In this document: positions 18,081-26,786 of the stretch, in pieces
Layout of the letters: each line of letters begins with the position of its first letter
Numbering within the stretch: position 1 is the first letter of the stretch
Program-made: the position numbers and the translations under genes
Notes under the pieces: generated by a model
The model's database searches: none
Told to the model about the DNA's origin: nothing
What the model saw: the letters and a program-made list of their open reading frames with translations, nothing else
NCBI GenBank assembly: GCA_022402465.1
Contig: JAKRSH010000007.1
Location: forward strand, 62,001 to 126,000
Source: Leptospiraceae bacterium
Lineage (GTDB): Bacteria > Spirochaetota > Leptospiria > Leptospirales > Leptospiraceae
DNA length: 64,000 nucleotides
Direction of reading: 5' to 3'

Positions 18081-18111
18081 CTATATAAAACATAGCTTTC
18101 AAGGAAAATAT

Positions 18112-18543
18112 ATGATAAAATATTTTAGTCTATTCATTTTGCTCATGATCCTAAAACCTACACTACTTTTGGCTTTAGATATAGAAGTTTTGATTTCTAA
18201 TCGAAAGAGCGAAACTAGCACCATCTATTGTGGTATTTATAATAATGCGAAAGGTTTTCCTACAGAATCTAACCTTAAGCTAAAAGGTACAACTGCATCT
18301 ATGAATAAAGAAGGCAAACTTTCTTGTAAATTCAAAGAACTATCGAAAGGAATATATTCAATTTCTTTATTAGAAGATCTTAATGGGAATGGGATTATGG
18401 ATTCTACTTTAGTTGGTTTTCCAAAAGAGCCTTGGGGAGTTTCGAACAATGCACCTATGCATACTTTTGGCCCACCCACTTTTGAGGAGGCATCTTTTCC
18501 CTTGAATGAAAATAAAATAATTGCTGTCAGGTTAAATAAATGA
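18112..18543 (+). CDS. Exported DUF2141 protein
   Basis: The 143-residue protein has a cleavable signal peptide (about 1-22) and a single DUF2141 domain. Typical features are 'LEDLNGNGIMD' (a DxNxNGxxD calcium-like loop near 92-100), 'GFPKEPWGVSNNA' and the C-terminal 'FGPPTFEEASFPL'. The domain is an immunoglobulin-like beta fold, common in exported proteins and without known enzymatic role. AAGGA precedes the ATG, and the stop overlaps the next gene's ATG by 4 bases. It may act as a periplasmic carrier or scaffold, but nothing in the sequence proves this. Confidence 0.85.
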   Translation: MIKYFSLFILLMILKPTLLLALDIEVLISNRKSETSTIYCGIYNNAKGFPTESNLKLKGTTASMNKEGKLSCKFKELSKGIYSISLLEDLNGNGIMDSTLVGFPKEPWGVSNNAPMHTFGPPTFEEASFPLNENKIIAVRLNK

Positions 18544-19328
18544 ATTTAAAAGAGAAAATTGCAAGCTATGGAAAATGGTCGCTTATAACAGGAGGAAGTG
18601 ATGGTATAGGGAAGAATTTTTCCTTTGAACTAGCCTCACATGGACAATCTTTAATCATAGTAGGTAGAGATGAATCTAAACTGAAAGAAGTTAAGGCGCA
18701 AATCGAGAATCAATATAAAGTTCAAGTTACAATCTACGCTTTGGATCTATCGATTTCGAAGAACATTTCGTCTCTAATTGAAATTACAAAAGATTTGGAC
18801 ATAGGACTAGTTGTACTTGCTGCTGGTTTTGGAAGTTTGGGAGATTTCTCAACTTTAAACATAGAGAATGAGCTTCAAATGATCGATACAAATTGCCGAG
18901 GTATAGTTCATCTAACACATAGTTTTGCGAATAAGATGAAAATAAAGAAAAAAGGTGCAATTATTCTCTTCGGTTCTCTGGTTGGCTTCCAGGGTGTACC
19001 TTGGTCATCTACATATTCTGCAAGTAAAGCTTTTGTTCAAAGTTTTGCAGAGGGTATTAGAGCAGAATTAAAATCAAAAAATATTGACGTACTAAGTGTT
19101 GCTCCTGGTCCAGTTTCATCAGGATTTGGAGAAAGAGCTAATATGAATATGGGAAAAGCACAAGCAACCAAAGGCATTGGTAGAATATGCTTAAAAGCTC
19201 TAGGCAATCAAACTACAATTCGTCCAGGATTTTTATCTAAGTTTCTTGGATATTCTCTAATCATTTTACCTAGAAGTATACGTTCCTTTATATTAAAACA
19301 AATCATGAGTGGCATGATAAAAAAGTAG
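18540..19328 (+). CDS. Short-chain dehydrogenase/reductase
   Basis: A classical SDR of 262 residues: nucleotide-binding 'TGGSDGIG' (about 17-24), 'LVVLAAGFG' in the NNAG position, Ser in 'ILFGSLVG' and the catalytic 'YSASK' (about 159-163). 'VLSVAPGPV' follows in the usual cofactor loop. The Arg in 'VGRDES' after strand beta-2 favours NADP(H). The C-terminal hydrophobic stretch (about 235-255) resembles membrane-associated SDRs acting on lipids or steroids. It is translationally coupled to the DUF2141 gene. The substrate is unknown. Confidence 0.9.
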   Translation: MNLKEKIASYGKWSLITGGSDGIGKNFSFELASHGQSLIIVGRDESKLKEVKAQIENQYKVQVTIYALDLSISKNISSLIEITKDLDIGLVVLAAGFGSLGDFSTLNIENELQMIDTNCRGIVHLTHSFANKMKIKKKGAIILFGSLVGFQGVPWSSTYSASKAFVQSFAEGIRAELKSKNIDVLSVAPGPVSSGFGERANMNMGKAQATKGIGRICLKALGNQTTIRPGFLSKFLGYSLIILPRSIRSFILKQIMSGMIKK

Positions 19329-19373
19329 ATCTAAAAGAAAGAAAGAAGAAAGTAAACATAAATAGAATATTAA

Positions 19374-19850
19374 ATGAATAAAATTATAATGTCCGTGTTA
19401 ATAACAACATCTCTATTATTATCGAATTGTGTCATAGGAAGTCCTTTTACAAAATCACAACAATCTAGAACCTTGGATCTTAAAGATGAGCAAGAAGTAA
19501 TTTTAGCTATAACAGAAGCAACAACTACTGGAACAATCTTCGAAAGATTCACCTTTTGGAGAAGAGTTTCTGATGTTAACAATGATTTAAATAACAATAA
19601 AGGCTACCTTGGTGGCAGTATTCGGCGACAAGTATTTGGATCCAAAGCTTGGACTATGACTGTTTGGTTAGATGAAGAAAGCTTGGAAAATTTTGTGGAA
19701 TCCAGAATACATGCTCGTGCTATGCGAGAAGGTGCAAATGCCTTAGAGAAATCCAACTTCCATAGGATGAGAGTTCAATGGAAAAATTTACCTCTAACTT
19801 GGCAAGAGGCAATCCAAGAGTTGGAGTCAAGTGAAGATTATGAAAAATAA
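19374..19850 (+). CDS. Small lipoprotein with antibiotic-biosynthesis-monooxygenase-like (dimeric alpha-beta barrel) domain
   Basis: The 158-residue product has a signal peptide with a lipobox-like 'LLLSNC' (Cys19). The mature part has a ferredoxin-like alpha-beta pattern: 'VILAITEATTTGT', 'YLGGSIRRQVFGSKAWTMTVW', 'LENFVESRIHARAM', as in ABM/DUF3291-type small barrels. It lies 45 bases after the SDR and probably closes the same operon. Export as a lipoprotein is unusual for this fold, which is normally cytoplasmic. Its 3' end overlaps the convergent sigma-factor gene by 13 bases. The fold assignment is moderate; no active-site residue can be named. Confidence 0.6.
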   Translation: MNKIIMSVLITTSLLLSNCVIGSPFTKSQQSRTLDLKDEQEVILAITEATTTGTIFERFTFWRRVSDVNNDLNNNKGYLGGSIRRQVFGSKAWTMTVWLDEESLENFVESRIHARAMREGANALEKSNFHRMRVQWKNLPLTWQEAIQELESSEDYEK

Positions 19851-20767
19851 AATCCTAACTTCATTTTCAAAACCAAGAACCAATCTAGCTTTTGAATTAC
19901 TTTCCATCTAAGTAAGGCTTCCATTTTGGAAAAGGCATGCAATTTGTCAGGGTTTAAAATATTATAAACACCAACTATTCCATTATTCTCATAATCCAGA
20001 ATTTGAACAGAAACAGGAGTATCTTTTTTATAACCTACAAGAGCTGGTGAGGAATTTACTTGGCAGAGGTAAAATTCTGTATCCTTAGAACCTATCGAAA
20101 TTGTTCGCAAAAGAAATTGAATGACTCTTTCTTTGCCGAGAATAGGAATTCTTGCAGCATGAACTTTTCCTCCACCATCCGAAAGAACTACGATTTGCTC
20201 GCAAAGAAGTTTACTAAAATTGCGAGGATCTTTTTTATGAGAGGCAAGTAAGAACTCTAGAAATAATTTTTTATGAGTCTTGGTGTCGGGTTCAAATTTT
20301 TTCTTTCGAGACTTAATAGCTTCTTGGGCTCTGCTAAATATTCTCCTGCAATTAACGGGCGTTCGATCAACTACTTTGGCTATTTCTTCATACTCATAAT
20401 CGAATGCTTCCCTGAGGATATAAACTGCACGTTCCATTGGATTGAGAGTCTCCAAAATTACTAAAAATGCAAATTCGACTCTATCATCCGTTTCATCTTC
20501 GATTCGAGTTGGGATGGGCTCTGGCAAATAGGGACCAATGTACGTTTCTTTACGCCTGGATGATTTTTTTAAAAGATCTAAGGAGAGTCTAGCCACTATT
20601 GTTCCTATGTAAGCCTTAATCGATTTAATATCTTGCGAATCACTCTCTATCCACTTTAAATAAGCTTCTTGCAAGATATCTTCTGAGTCTTGATAAGAAC
20701 CTGTAATTTTATATGCTATTGAAAAGAGATATTGTTTGAGATTTAAAAATTCTTTAGCTTGATCCAT
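19838..20767 (-). CDS. ECF41 (SigJ-type) RNA polymerase sigma factor with SnoaL-like C-terminal extension
   Basis: The 309-residue sigma factor has region 2 (about 5-75, 'SEDILQEAYLKW'), region 4 (about 110-165, 'LNPMERAVYILREAFDYEYEEIA' split by the helix-turn-helix) and a C-terminal SnoaL-like domain (about 170-300). All three ECF41 signature motifs are visible: 'YLPEP' in the linker, 'DGGGK' and 'NPDKL' in the extension. ECF41 factors need no anti-sigma; their C-terminal domain controls activity and they usually drive an adjacent oxidoreductase, epimerase or decarboxylase gene. Here the oxidoreductase lies 39 bases upstream on the same strand behind a matching promoter. Confidence 0.92.
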   Translation of the reverse strand: MDQAKEFLNLKQYLFSIAYKITGSYQDSEDILQEAYLKWIESDSQDIKSIKAYIGTIVARLSLDLLKKSSRRKETYIGPYLPEPIPTRIEDETDDRVEFAFLVILETLNPMERAVYILREAFDYEYEEIAKVVDRTPVNCRRIFSRAQEAIKSRKKKFEPDTKTHKKLFLEFLLASHKKDPRNFSKLLCEQIVVLSDGGGKVHAARIPILGKERVIQFLLRTISIGSKDTEFYLCQVNSSPALVGYKKDTPVSVQILDYENNGIVGVYNILNPDKLHAFSKMEALLRWKVIQKLDWFLVLKMKLGFYFS

Positions 20768-20806
20768 TTTCTTACACTAACTTTTATTATTTTATATTTT
20801 CTTGAA

Positions 20807-21976
20807 TTAAGATAAAGAAGTCAATTTTCCTGAGTTCAAAGAAAAATCTTGTTCTTTGAGGATTTTTTCTTTAGGCCAGAAGTAAGTTCGAAAAGGAAAA
20901 CTTCTTTCCAGTCTTATAGAAAAGACTGTGTATTTGCATACTAACTCTTTGATAAAGGCAGCTAATTTGCCTCCAATCATTCTAGGTTGAGGTTCATCTA
21001 AGGAATTTGTTAATTGGATTACACCTGACTTTCTGCCTAAACTAATACACCTTCCAGCAAATCCAAATGAAAAATCTTGAACCTCCCTATCATTTGCACA
21101 ACGATGAATCATTTCTGCAGCATGAACTCCCATAGGCATTGCTGTAACACATCCCATGCGAATGGAGGATCCTTCTACAAATGCTGAATCACCTGCTACA
21201 AATATATTAGAAAACTCTAATGCTCTTAAGCTTGGCTCAACCAAAATTTGGTTCTTCTCATTCACTTGCAGATCGCTTCTTCGTCCTAGATCACTGCACT
21301 GGAATCCAAAAGTCTGAACAAAAAGATCTGCCTCAAGAAGTGTCTTAGTCTTATTCAGATAGATTCCATTTTCTTGAATTCTGTATTCCATATTTTCTAG
21401 AAGGTCAATCTGCATTTTATAAAAGGTTTCTAAGAAATAATTTCTAGCCTTAAGAGAAAAATTCTTAGCAAAAGGCTTTTGATCCAAAAGACCAATCTTC
21501 CATTCTGGATAGGATTCTTTCAATTCTGTAGCAAGTTCGATTCCAGTCAAGCCAGCTCCAAGAATCCAAAGACTTCCTGCCTTCTTAGCTTGGATGACCT
21601 GTTTTAGTTCATCAGCCTTCCATAGTGTATTTACAGAATAACTACTCTCAGATTTTGTATTAGCCGTACTCCCCAAAGCATAAATCAAATAATCATAAGT
21701 GATTTTTTTATTCTGATTAGCAATCGAAATAGTTTGGTTTTTGGCATCCAAGCATTCTACTTTTGCTTGAGTAAATATCACTCTTTTAGAAATTAAATCA
21801 CGAATTTTATTAGTTCTAAGCTCTTTCCCTGCAGAATATTCATGATTTCGAATCCTTTCGATAAAGTTTTCAGATTCATTGATCAACTGAATCTGGTAAT
21901 TTCTACTAAGTTTTGCAAGCCTGTTGGCTGCCATTAGCCCTGCATATCCGGCACCTAGGATAACAATTTTTTTCAT
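20807..21976 (-). CDS. NAD(P)/FAD-dependent oxidoreductase (NDH-2-like), ECF41 partner
   Basis: A 389-residue flavoprotein: FAD motif 'VILGAGYAGLMAANRL' (about 4-19), 'YDYLIYALGS' near 110, NAD(P) motif 'LWILGAGLTGIELA' near 145 and the second FAD contact 'NIFVAGDSAF' near 275. It belongs to the type II NADH-dehydrogenase-like oxidoreductases commonly paired with ECF41 sigma factors. ATG 21976 with AGAGGAC upstream is the start; an in-frame ATG at 22012 lies between the promoter -35 and -10 elements and cannot be used from that promoter. The electron acceptor is unknown. It is cotranscribed with the sigma gene, giving likely positive feedback. Confidence 0.9.
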   Translation of the reverse strand: MKKIVILGAGYAGLMAANRLAKLSRNYQIQLINESENFIERIRNHEYSAGKELRTNKIRDLISKRVIFTQAKVECLDAKNQTISIANQNKKITYDYLIYALGSTANTKSESSYSVNTLWKADELKQVIQAKKAGSLWILGAGLTGIELATELKESYPEWKIGLLDQKPFAKNFSLKARNYFLETFYKMQIDLLENMEYRIQENGIYLNKTKTLLEADLFVQTFGFQCSDLGRRSDLQVNEKNQILVEPSLRALEFSNIFVAGDSAFVEGSSIRMGCVTAMPMGVHAAEMIHRCANDREVQDFSFGFAGRCISLGRKSGVIQLTNSLDEPQPRMIGGKLAAFIKELVCKYTVFSIRLERSFPFRTYFWPKEKILKEQDFSLNSGKLTSLS

Positions 21977-21998
21977 TTTCTTTGTCCTCTTCAACCAA

Positions 21999-22026
21999 GA
22001 CGAATGAGGCATTGGGATTTGTGACA
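21999..22026 (-). promoter_or_regulatory. ECF41-type promoter (TGTCACA-N17-CGTC)
   Basis: On the minus strand TGTCACA (22026-22020) is followed after 17 bases by CGTC (22002-21999), about 22 bases before the oxidoreductase ATG. TGTCACA and CGTC are the published-type -35 and -10 elements of ECF41 promoters (from memory; the usual spacer is close to this). The sigma factor gene lies in the same transcript. Confidence 0.8.
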
Positions 22027-22072
22027 GCCTTTGACAAATAAATCAGAAAGAGGACCTTCCCTATGAAGTTTA

Positions 22073-23344
22073 TTAGTATCTATTCAAATAAGCGGACTCT
22101 GTTATAGATTTGCATAGAATTCCATTTGATTTAGTATCTATAAGCAAACCATTAGATGAATCAAAAGGTATACCATATACCTTTCCATTGTTCGCAAGTA
22201 CAGCTCCTATCCATTTGGCGGTTCCTGCGAGAGCAGATATCGAAGATGTATCGGCTGTATTCTTTGTTGGGTCAATGATCAAAACGCTAGTGGAAAAATT
22301 TGGAATCCCATAAATAAGACCATTACCTGCGAGTGCCCCACCATACCATTTATTTGTCCCTATAAAGCCCCCAAGTGTGGTAGTGTCTGTAGTATTGTTG
22401 ATAGGATCTACGATAAGCACACTTGTAGAATTACGAGGTATACCATAGATTTTTCCGTTAGGCGCAAGAACTCCTCCGTACCATTTTATAGACCCTGTTA
22501 AGCCAGACATAGTTGTCGTATCAATTGTATTGTTCGTGGGATCAATGATAAGTACACTTGTTGAATCATAAGGTATACCATATATTTTTCCATTAGGAGC
22601 AAGTACACCTCCTGTCCATTTAGTAGCGCCAGTAAGACCTACTATGCTTGTAGTCTCTGCAGTATTATTCGTTGGATCGATAATCAAGACGCTGGTTGAG
22701 TCATAAGGTATAGCATAGATCTTACCATTGGGCGCAAGAACTCCACCTACCCATTTGCTATTTCCTGTAAGACCAGTTATTGCTGTGGTATTTACAGTGT
22801 TGTTACTTGGATCAATAATAAGAACTTCCGTAGCATTAAAAGGAATTCCGTAGATCTTACCGTTGGGTGCGAGAACGCCACCAACCCATTTCAAGGTACC
22901 ATTAAGTCCTGAAATAGTTGTAGCATCTACTGAGTTATCTGTTGGATCTAATATTAGTACGCTTGTTGCATTAAATGGAATACTGTAGATCTTACCATTA
23001 GGTGCAAGAACTGCGCCTTGCCATTTGTTGGTTCCAGTAAGTCCCTGGATTGTAGTAGTATCTGCAATTGGTGTGGTAGAAACACCTAAAGCACTTTGCG
23101 CTTTCAATTCGGTCAAAAAATCCATAGAACTATCTACTTGAATAGCCTCAAAATAATTTTTCTTACAAATAGGTTTCGGAACGCGTATCCCGCAGTGTGA
23201 AGAAAAATCACCAATGATTGATTTTACAACCAAGGTATCTGTAAAGGTTGAATTCTCTATATCACATGGATTATCTAATTTTGAAGGAATACATCCTAAG
23301 CAAAAGCCAAGTAATATAAATGCTGATATAATATTCAATATCAT
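22073..23344 (-). CDS. Lipoprotein with seven 45-residue beta-propeller-like repeats
   Basis: The 423-residue protein has a signal peptide with lipobox 'LGFCLGC' (Cys18), a Cys-containing N-terminal domain (19-96), then seven repeats of exactly 45 residues (about 97-411). Each reads roughly 'GL-G-KW-GGVLAPNGKIYGIP', then 'STSVLIIDPTNNT' and a Thr-rich turn. Seven blades of four short strands fit a closed seven-bladed propeller. A Cys follows the last blade (ILC). The protein is probably anchored in an outer leaflet and binds a partner; no enzymatic residue is apparent. It is a single gene with AT-rich flanks. Confidence 0.75.
   Translation of the reverse strand: MILNIISAFILLGFCLGCIPSKLDNPCDIENSTFTDTLVVKSIIGDFSSHCGIRVPKPICKKNYFEAIQVDSSMDFLTELKAQSALGVSTTPIADTTTIQGLTGTNKWQGAVLAPNGKIYSIPFNATSVLILDPTDNSVDATTISGLNGTLKWVGGVLAPNGKIYGIPFNATEVLIIDPSNNTVNTTAITGLTGNSKWVGGVLAPNGKIYAIPYDSTSVLIIDPTNNTAETTSIVGLTGATKWTGGVLAPNGKIYGIPYDSTSVLIIDPTNNTIDTTTMSGLTGSIKWYGGVLAPNGKIYGIPRNSTSVLIVDPINNTTDTTTLGGFIGTNKWYGGALAGNGLIYGIPNFSTSVLIIDPTKNTADTSSISALAGTAKWIGAVLANNGKVYGIPFDSSNGLLIDTKSNGILCKSITESAYLNRY
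22112..23056 (-). repeat. Seven tandem 135-bp coding repeats
   Basis: The seven repeats are in phase and each 135 bases long. Repeats 2-5 are the most alike; the first and last two have diverged. DNA similarity is high enough to allow copy-number change by slippage or recombination. Confidence 0.85.
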
Positions 23345-23530
23345 GATTATTATAAATTTATAATACTAAAAATCTTTGTCAAATTTATTAATTTGATATC
23401 TATAAATGATTATTCAACTTAATTATATAGCATAAAGATTTACAATTAAGCAATTTAACCTAAAAATGATTAAAACATTTTAATATATTATATCTTTATC
23501 ATATTATTATTTAAAAAATATTCTCGGCAA

Positions 23531-26500
23531 TCAAATTTTACCTGAGTGCCCAGAATTCAATTCCTTCCATCTACTCTCTCCTAAAAACCAGTAGTACAAA
23601 ACAGGAACGGCAAATCGACTGAGAAGTGTAGCAGCTACTTCACCAAACATAAGAGAAATAGCAAGACCATTGAATATCGGATCAAAGAGCATAATGAAGG
23701 CTCCTGCAACTACTGCTGCAGCAGTAAGTAGCATTGGACGAAATCGAATGAGTCCTGCGTTAACAACAGCTGTTTTGATAGGAATATCTTTCTTGATCTC
23801 TTGTTCAATGAAATCTACGAGTATGATAGAGTTTCTAACTATGATGCCTGCACCAGCTATAAAACCAATCATAGACGTCGCTGTGAAGTAAGAACCTAAG
23901 ATAGCATGACCTGGCAAAATTCCAATCAAGGAAATTGGAATTGGGATCATGATGATTAAGGGAACTGTATAAGATCGAAACCATCCGAGAACTAAAATGT
24001 AAATCAATACCATCACCACTGCAAAGGCTCCACCTAAGTCTCGGAACACTTCATAGGTTATAAACCACTCTCCATCCCATTTTACAATTGGCTTAGTCGT
24101 ATTCCATGGAACATCTGCTGTTTGAGTTTCATATTTTATATTAGGTGCTAATTTTAACATCCCATAGACAGGAGCTTCTTCGGCGCCTGTAAATTCACTA
24201 AAGATGTATTCTACTGGTTTTAGATTCTTTCTATAAAGTGTATCATTGGATTCACGTTTAGGTTTCTCTATGACTCCATCGATATTAACAAATCCAGATT
24301 CAAAGGAAGGTATTTTCTGTCCTAAGAAAGGGGAAGAGCCCGATCTTCGATTCGGATCAAATGCTAAATCCACAAATATTTCCTCTGGATGCGAAGCTTC
24401 TTTTAAAGTAAAAAGAGAATTCTCACTAAACAAATATTTTCCCGTATAACTTACGATATCTGCTCTTGCACCGACTTGACCACCTTTGGAATGATCAAAG
24501 GAATAAACCAAACGATCCCGACCCTTACGAAGAGAACTATCTAAATCTACAACTGATGGTTCCTTCTTAAAGACTTCGAGGATTTCTTCACTTACCTTAC
24601 GTCTTGTCTCTCGATCTGGACCATAGACTTCCGCTACCATGGTTGCAAGCACTGGAGGCCCTGGCGGGATTTCTAAGATCTTAGAAATTGCTTGGTGCTT
24701 CTTGGAAAATACTCCAATAGCTGGCCTTAGTGATTCAATAATTTCATGACTCGATTCAGAACGTTCGGATTTATCTAGAATGACAATCTGCATATCTACC
24801 ATAAATTCTCTATCTCTAAGAAAAGTATGTTTCACCATTCCTGAAAAAGAATAAGGCGCCGCTTCACCAGAGTGGATTTGAATTTTGTCTATGTTCTTAT
24901 TCTCAAGAATTGTAAGACTCAAGTTTTTAGCCAATCGAATGGATGTTTCCCTGCTTGTCTCTGTTGGAAAATCCAATAGAACCTGGAATTCATTTTTGTT
25001 ATCAAAAGGAAGCATTTTCACCTTAACAATCTTAGTCGCAACTAAAGCAAAGGATGCTAATAGTAGAAATCCTATCAATAGAAAGAATTGAAAGGCTTGT
25101 ATCTTGGTTGATAGAAGTCTATCGATAACTTTGATATAAATTTGGTCTAAGAATGAATGCCTTTCTAGTTCCTTATTTACTTCTTCTCTTTCTATGTCGT
25201 TTTCTTTGGTACTCTCAGATTTTGATTCAGAGTTTTTTTCATTTCCATGTCCTTCTTTATGCAAGAGTCTTGCAGCTGCCCAAGGTGTAACTGTAAAGGC
25301 TACGAACAAGGAAAGAATCATTGCAAGAGAAGCTCCCACTGGAATGGGTTTCATATAAGGACCCATAAGTCCTCTGACAAAAGCCATAGGAAGAATAGCT
25401 GCAATCACAGTGAAGGTTGCAAGTATGGTTGGATTACCAACTTCAGTTACAGCTGCTAGTGTGGATGAGAGTAAAGAACGTTTTGGATAGGTCTTCAAAT
25501 GGCGTTCAATATTTTCCACAACGACGATAGCATCATCGACAAGTATACCTATGGAAAAAATCAAAGCAAATAAGGTTACACGGTTCAAGGTGTAACCCAT
25601 GAAATAATAGATGGCAAGAGTGAGAGCAAGTGTAACAGGGATAGCTATGGAAACAACAGCCGATGCTCTCCATCCCATCCAAAGTGCAATCAAGGCTGCA
25701 ACAGAAAGTGTGGCGATCATTAAGTGTTCTATCAACTCCATGGATTTATCTCCAGCAGTAGAACCATAATCGCGGACTACGGAGAGTTTGATATCCTCAG
25801 GTAATGAGGAAGAAAATAATTTGGCTCTTTCAATTAGGTCAGCTGCTAGTGGTACGACATTGGTTCCTTTTCTTTTCCCAAAGACTATGGAAACTGCAGC
25901 TCTTTCTTTTCCTCCTAAAGCCTTATCAAAGAGAACTGAAATTTTGTTTCTTTCTTCTGGACCGTCAATTACATCGGCAACATCCCGCAATCGTACAATT
26001 CGTCCGCCTCTTTGCGCTAGAGGTATATTGCGGACATCTTCAGCTGAAGAAACTCTTCCTTCTACTTCAACATCCATGAGATTTGTAGAATTCCAATTTT
26101 TGCCAGCAGGAACACCCACATCATTTGATTTCAAGGCTTGGGCTATCTCTACCATGCCCACACCTAAATTAGAGGAACTTTGGCCATTGACTATCACTCG
26201 GATGGCACGCTTACGTCCGCCCAGTAATTCAATTTTACTTAGATCAGGAGTTGAAGAAAGTTCTCTAGCCAAGGGGGCAATCAGAGTGCGAAGTGAATAA
26301 TCATCTCTTTGCTCGGAGCTAAAGCTCAAAGTTAGAAAAGGTACATCGTCGATGGTATGAGAGGAAATTTTTGGTGGAAGCACATTTCCAGGAAGACTAC
26401 CATAAATTTCCATAATCTTATGGTGGACTTTCACGAGAGAAGGCTCAACCTCCAAACCAACTAGAAAGCGAACAGTAATCAAACTGTAGTGAGGCGAACT

Positions 26501-26785
26501 AGAGGAATAGACGTACTCAACACCATCTAAACCCCAGACCGCTCTTTCTATTGGCTCAGTAACTTTTCGTTCTACTTCGTCCGCTTCAAAACCTGGAGCT
26601 TGAATAAAGATATCAATCATAGGTACAGATATCTGTGGTTCTTCTTCCTTAGGAGTTAGATAAACAGAAATGAGTCCAAGTAACAAGCTGCCCACTATGA
26701 TGACAGGTGTTAGTTTAGAGTGAATGAACTGTTCGGCTAGGTTTCCTGCGAATCCTTTTTTCTCACCATTTTTGATTTCTTTCAT
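23531..26785 (-). CDS. RND-family efflux permease (AcrB/MdtB-like)
   Basis: A 1084-residue inner-membrane pump with the RND plan: helix 1 near 20-40, a periplasmic loop with 'GFEADEVERKVTEPIERAVW', helices 2-6 with the proton-relay pair 'GILVDDAIVVVEN', a second loop, and helices 8-12. A charged Glu/Lys/Ser-rich cytoplasmic linker (about 520-560) joins the two halves. The Asp pair marks the proton-driven mechanism. ATG 26785, with AAGGA seven bases upstream and overlapping the TolC gene's stop region (TAAAATG), is preferred to ATG 26800. No membrane-fusion-protein gene is adjacent, although one is normally required. The substrate is unknown; the upstream operator hints at metal. Confidence 0.88.
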   Translation of the reverse strand: MKEIKNGEKKGFAGNLAEQFIHSKLTPVIIVGSLLLGLISVYLTPKEEEPQISVPMIDIFIQAPGFEADEVERKVTEPIERAVWGLDGVEYVYSSSSPHYSLITVRFLVGLEVEPSLVKVHHKIMEIYGSLPGNVLPPKISSHTIDDVPFLTLSFSSEQRDDYSLRTLIAPLARELSSTPDLSKIELLGGRKRAIRVIVNGQSSSNLGVGMVEIAQALKSNDVGVPAGKNWNSTNLMDVEVEGRVSSAEDVRNIPLAQRGGRIVRLRDVADVIDGPEERNKISVLFDKALGGKERAAVSIVFGKRKGTNVVPLAADLIERAKLFSSSLPEDIKLSVVRDYGSTAGDKSMELIEHLMIATLSVAALIALWMGWRASAVVSIAIPVTLALTLAIYYFMGYTLNRVTLFALIFSIGILVDDAIVVVENIERHLKTYPKRSLLSSTLAAVTEVGNPTILATFTVIAAILPMAFVRGLMGPYMKPIPVGASLAMILSLFVAFTVTPWAAARLLHKEGHGNEKNSESKSESTKENDIEREEVNKELERHSFLDQIYIKVIDRLLSTKIQAFQFFLLIGFLLLASFALVATKIVKVKMLPFDNKNEFQVLLDFPTETSRETSIRLAKNLSLTILENKNIDKIQIHSGEAAPYSFSGMVKHTFLRDREFMVDMQIVILDKSERSESSHEIIESLRPAIGVFSKKHQAISKILEIPPGPPVLATMVAEVYGPDRETRRKVSEEILEVFKKEPSVVDLDSSLRKGRDRLVYSFDHSKGGQVGARADIVSYTGKYLFSENSLFTLKEASHPEEIFVDLAFDPNRRSGSSPFLGQKIPSFESGFVNIDGVIEKPKRESNDTLYRKNLKPVEYIFSEFTGAEEAPVYGMLKLAPNIKYETQTADVPWNTTKPIVKWDGEWFITYEVFRDLGGAFAVVMVLIYILVLGWFRSYTVPLIIMIPIPISLIGILPGHAILGSYFTATSMIGFIAGAGIIVRNSIILVDFIEQEIKKDIPIKTAVVNAGLIRFRPMLLTAAAVVAGAFIMLFDPIFNGLAISLMFGEVAATLLSRFAVPVLYYWFLGESRWKELNSGHSGKI

Positions 26786-26786
26786 T

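Noticed and set aside
25788-26300. Open frame of 170 codons antisense to the RND permease
   Set aside because: The permease frame is well supported by family motifs; the antisense frame has no recognisable domain or ribosome site.
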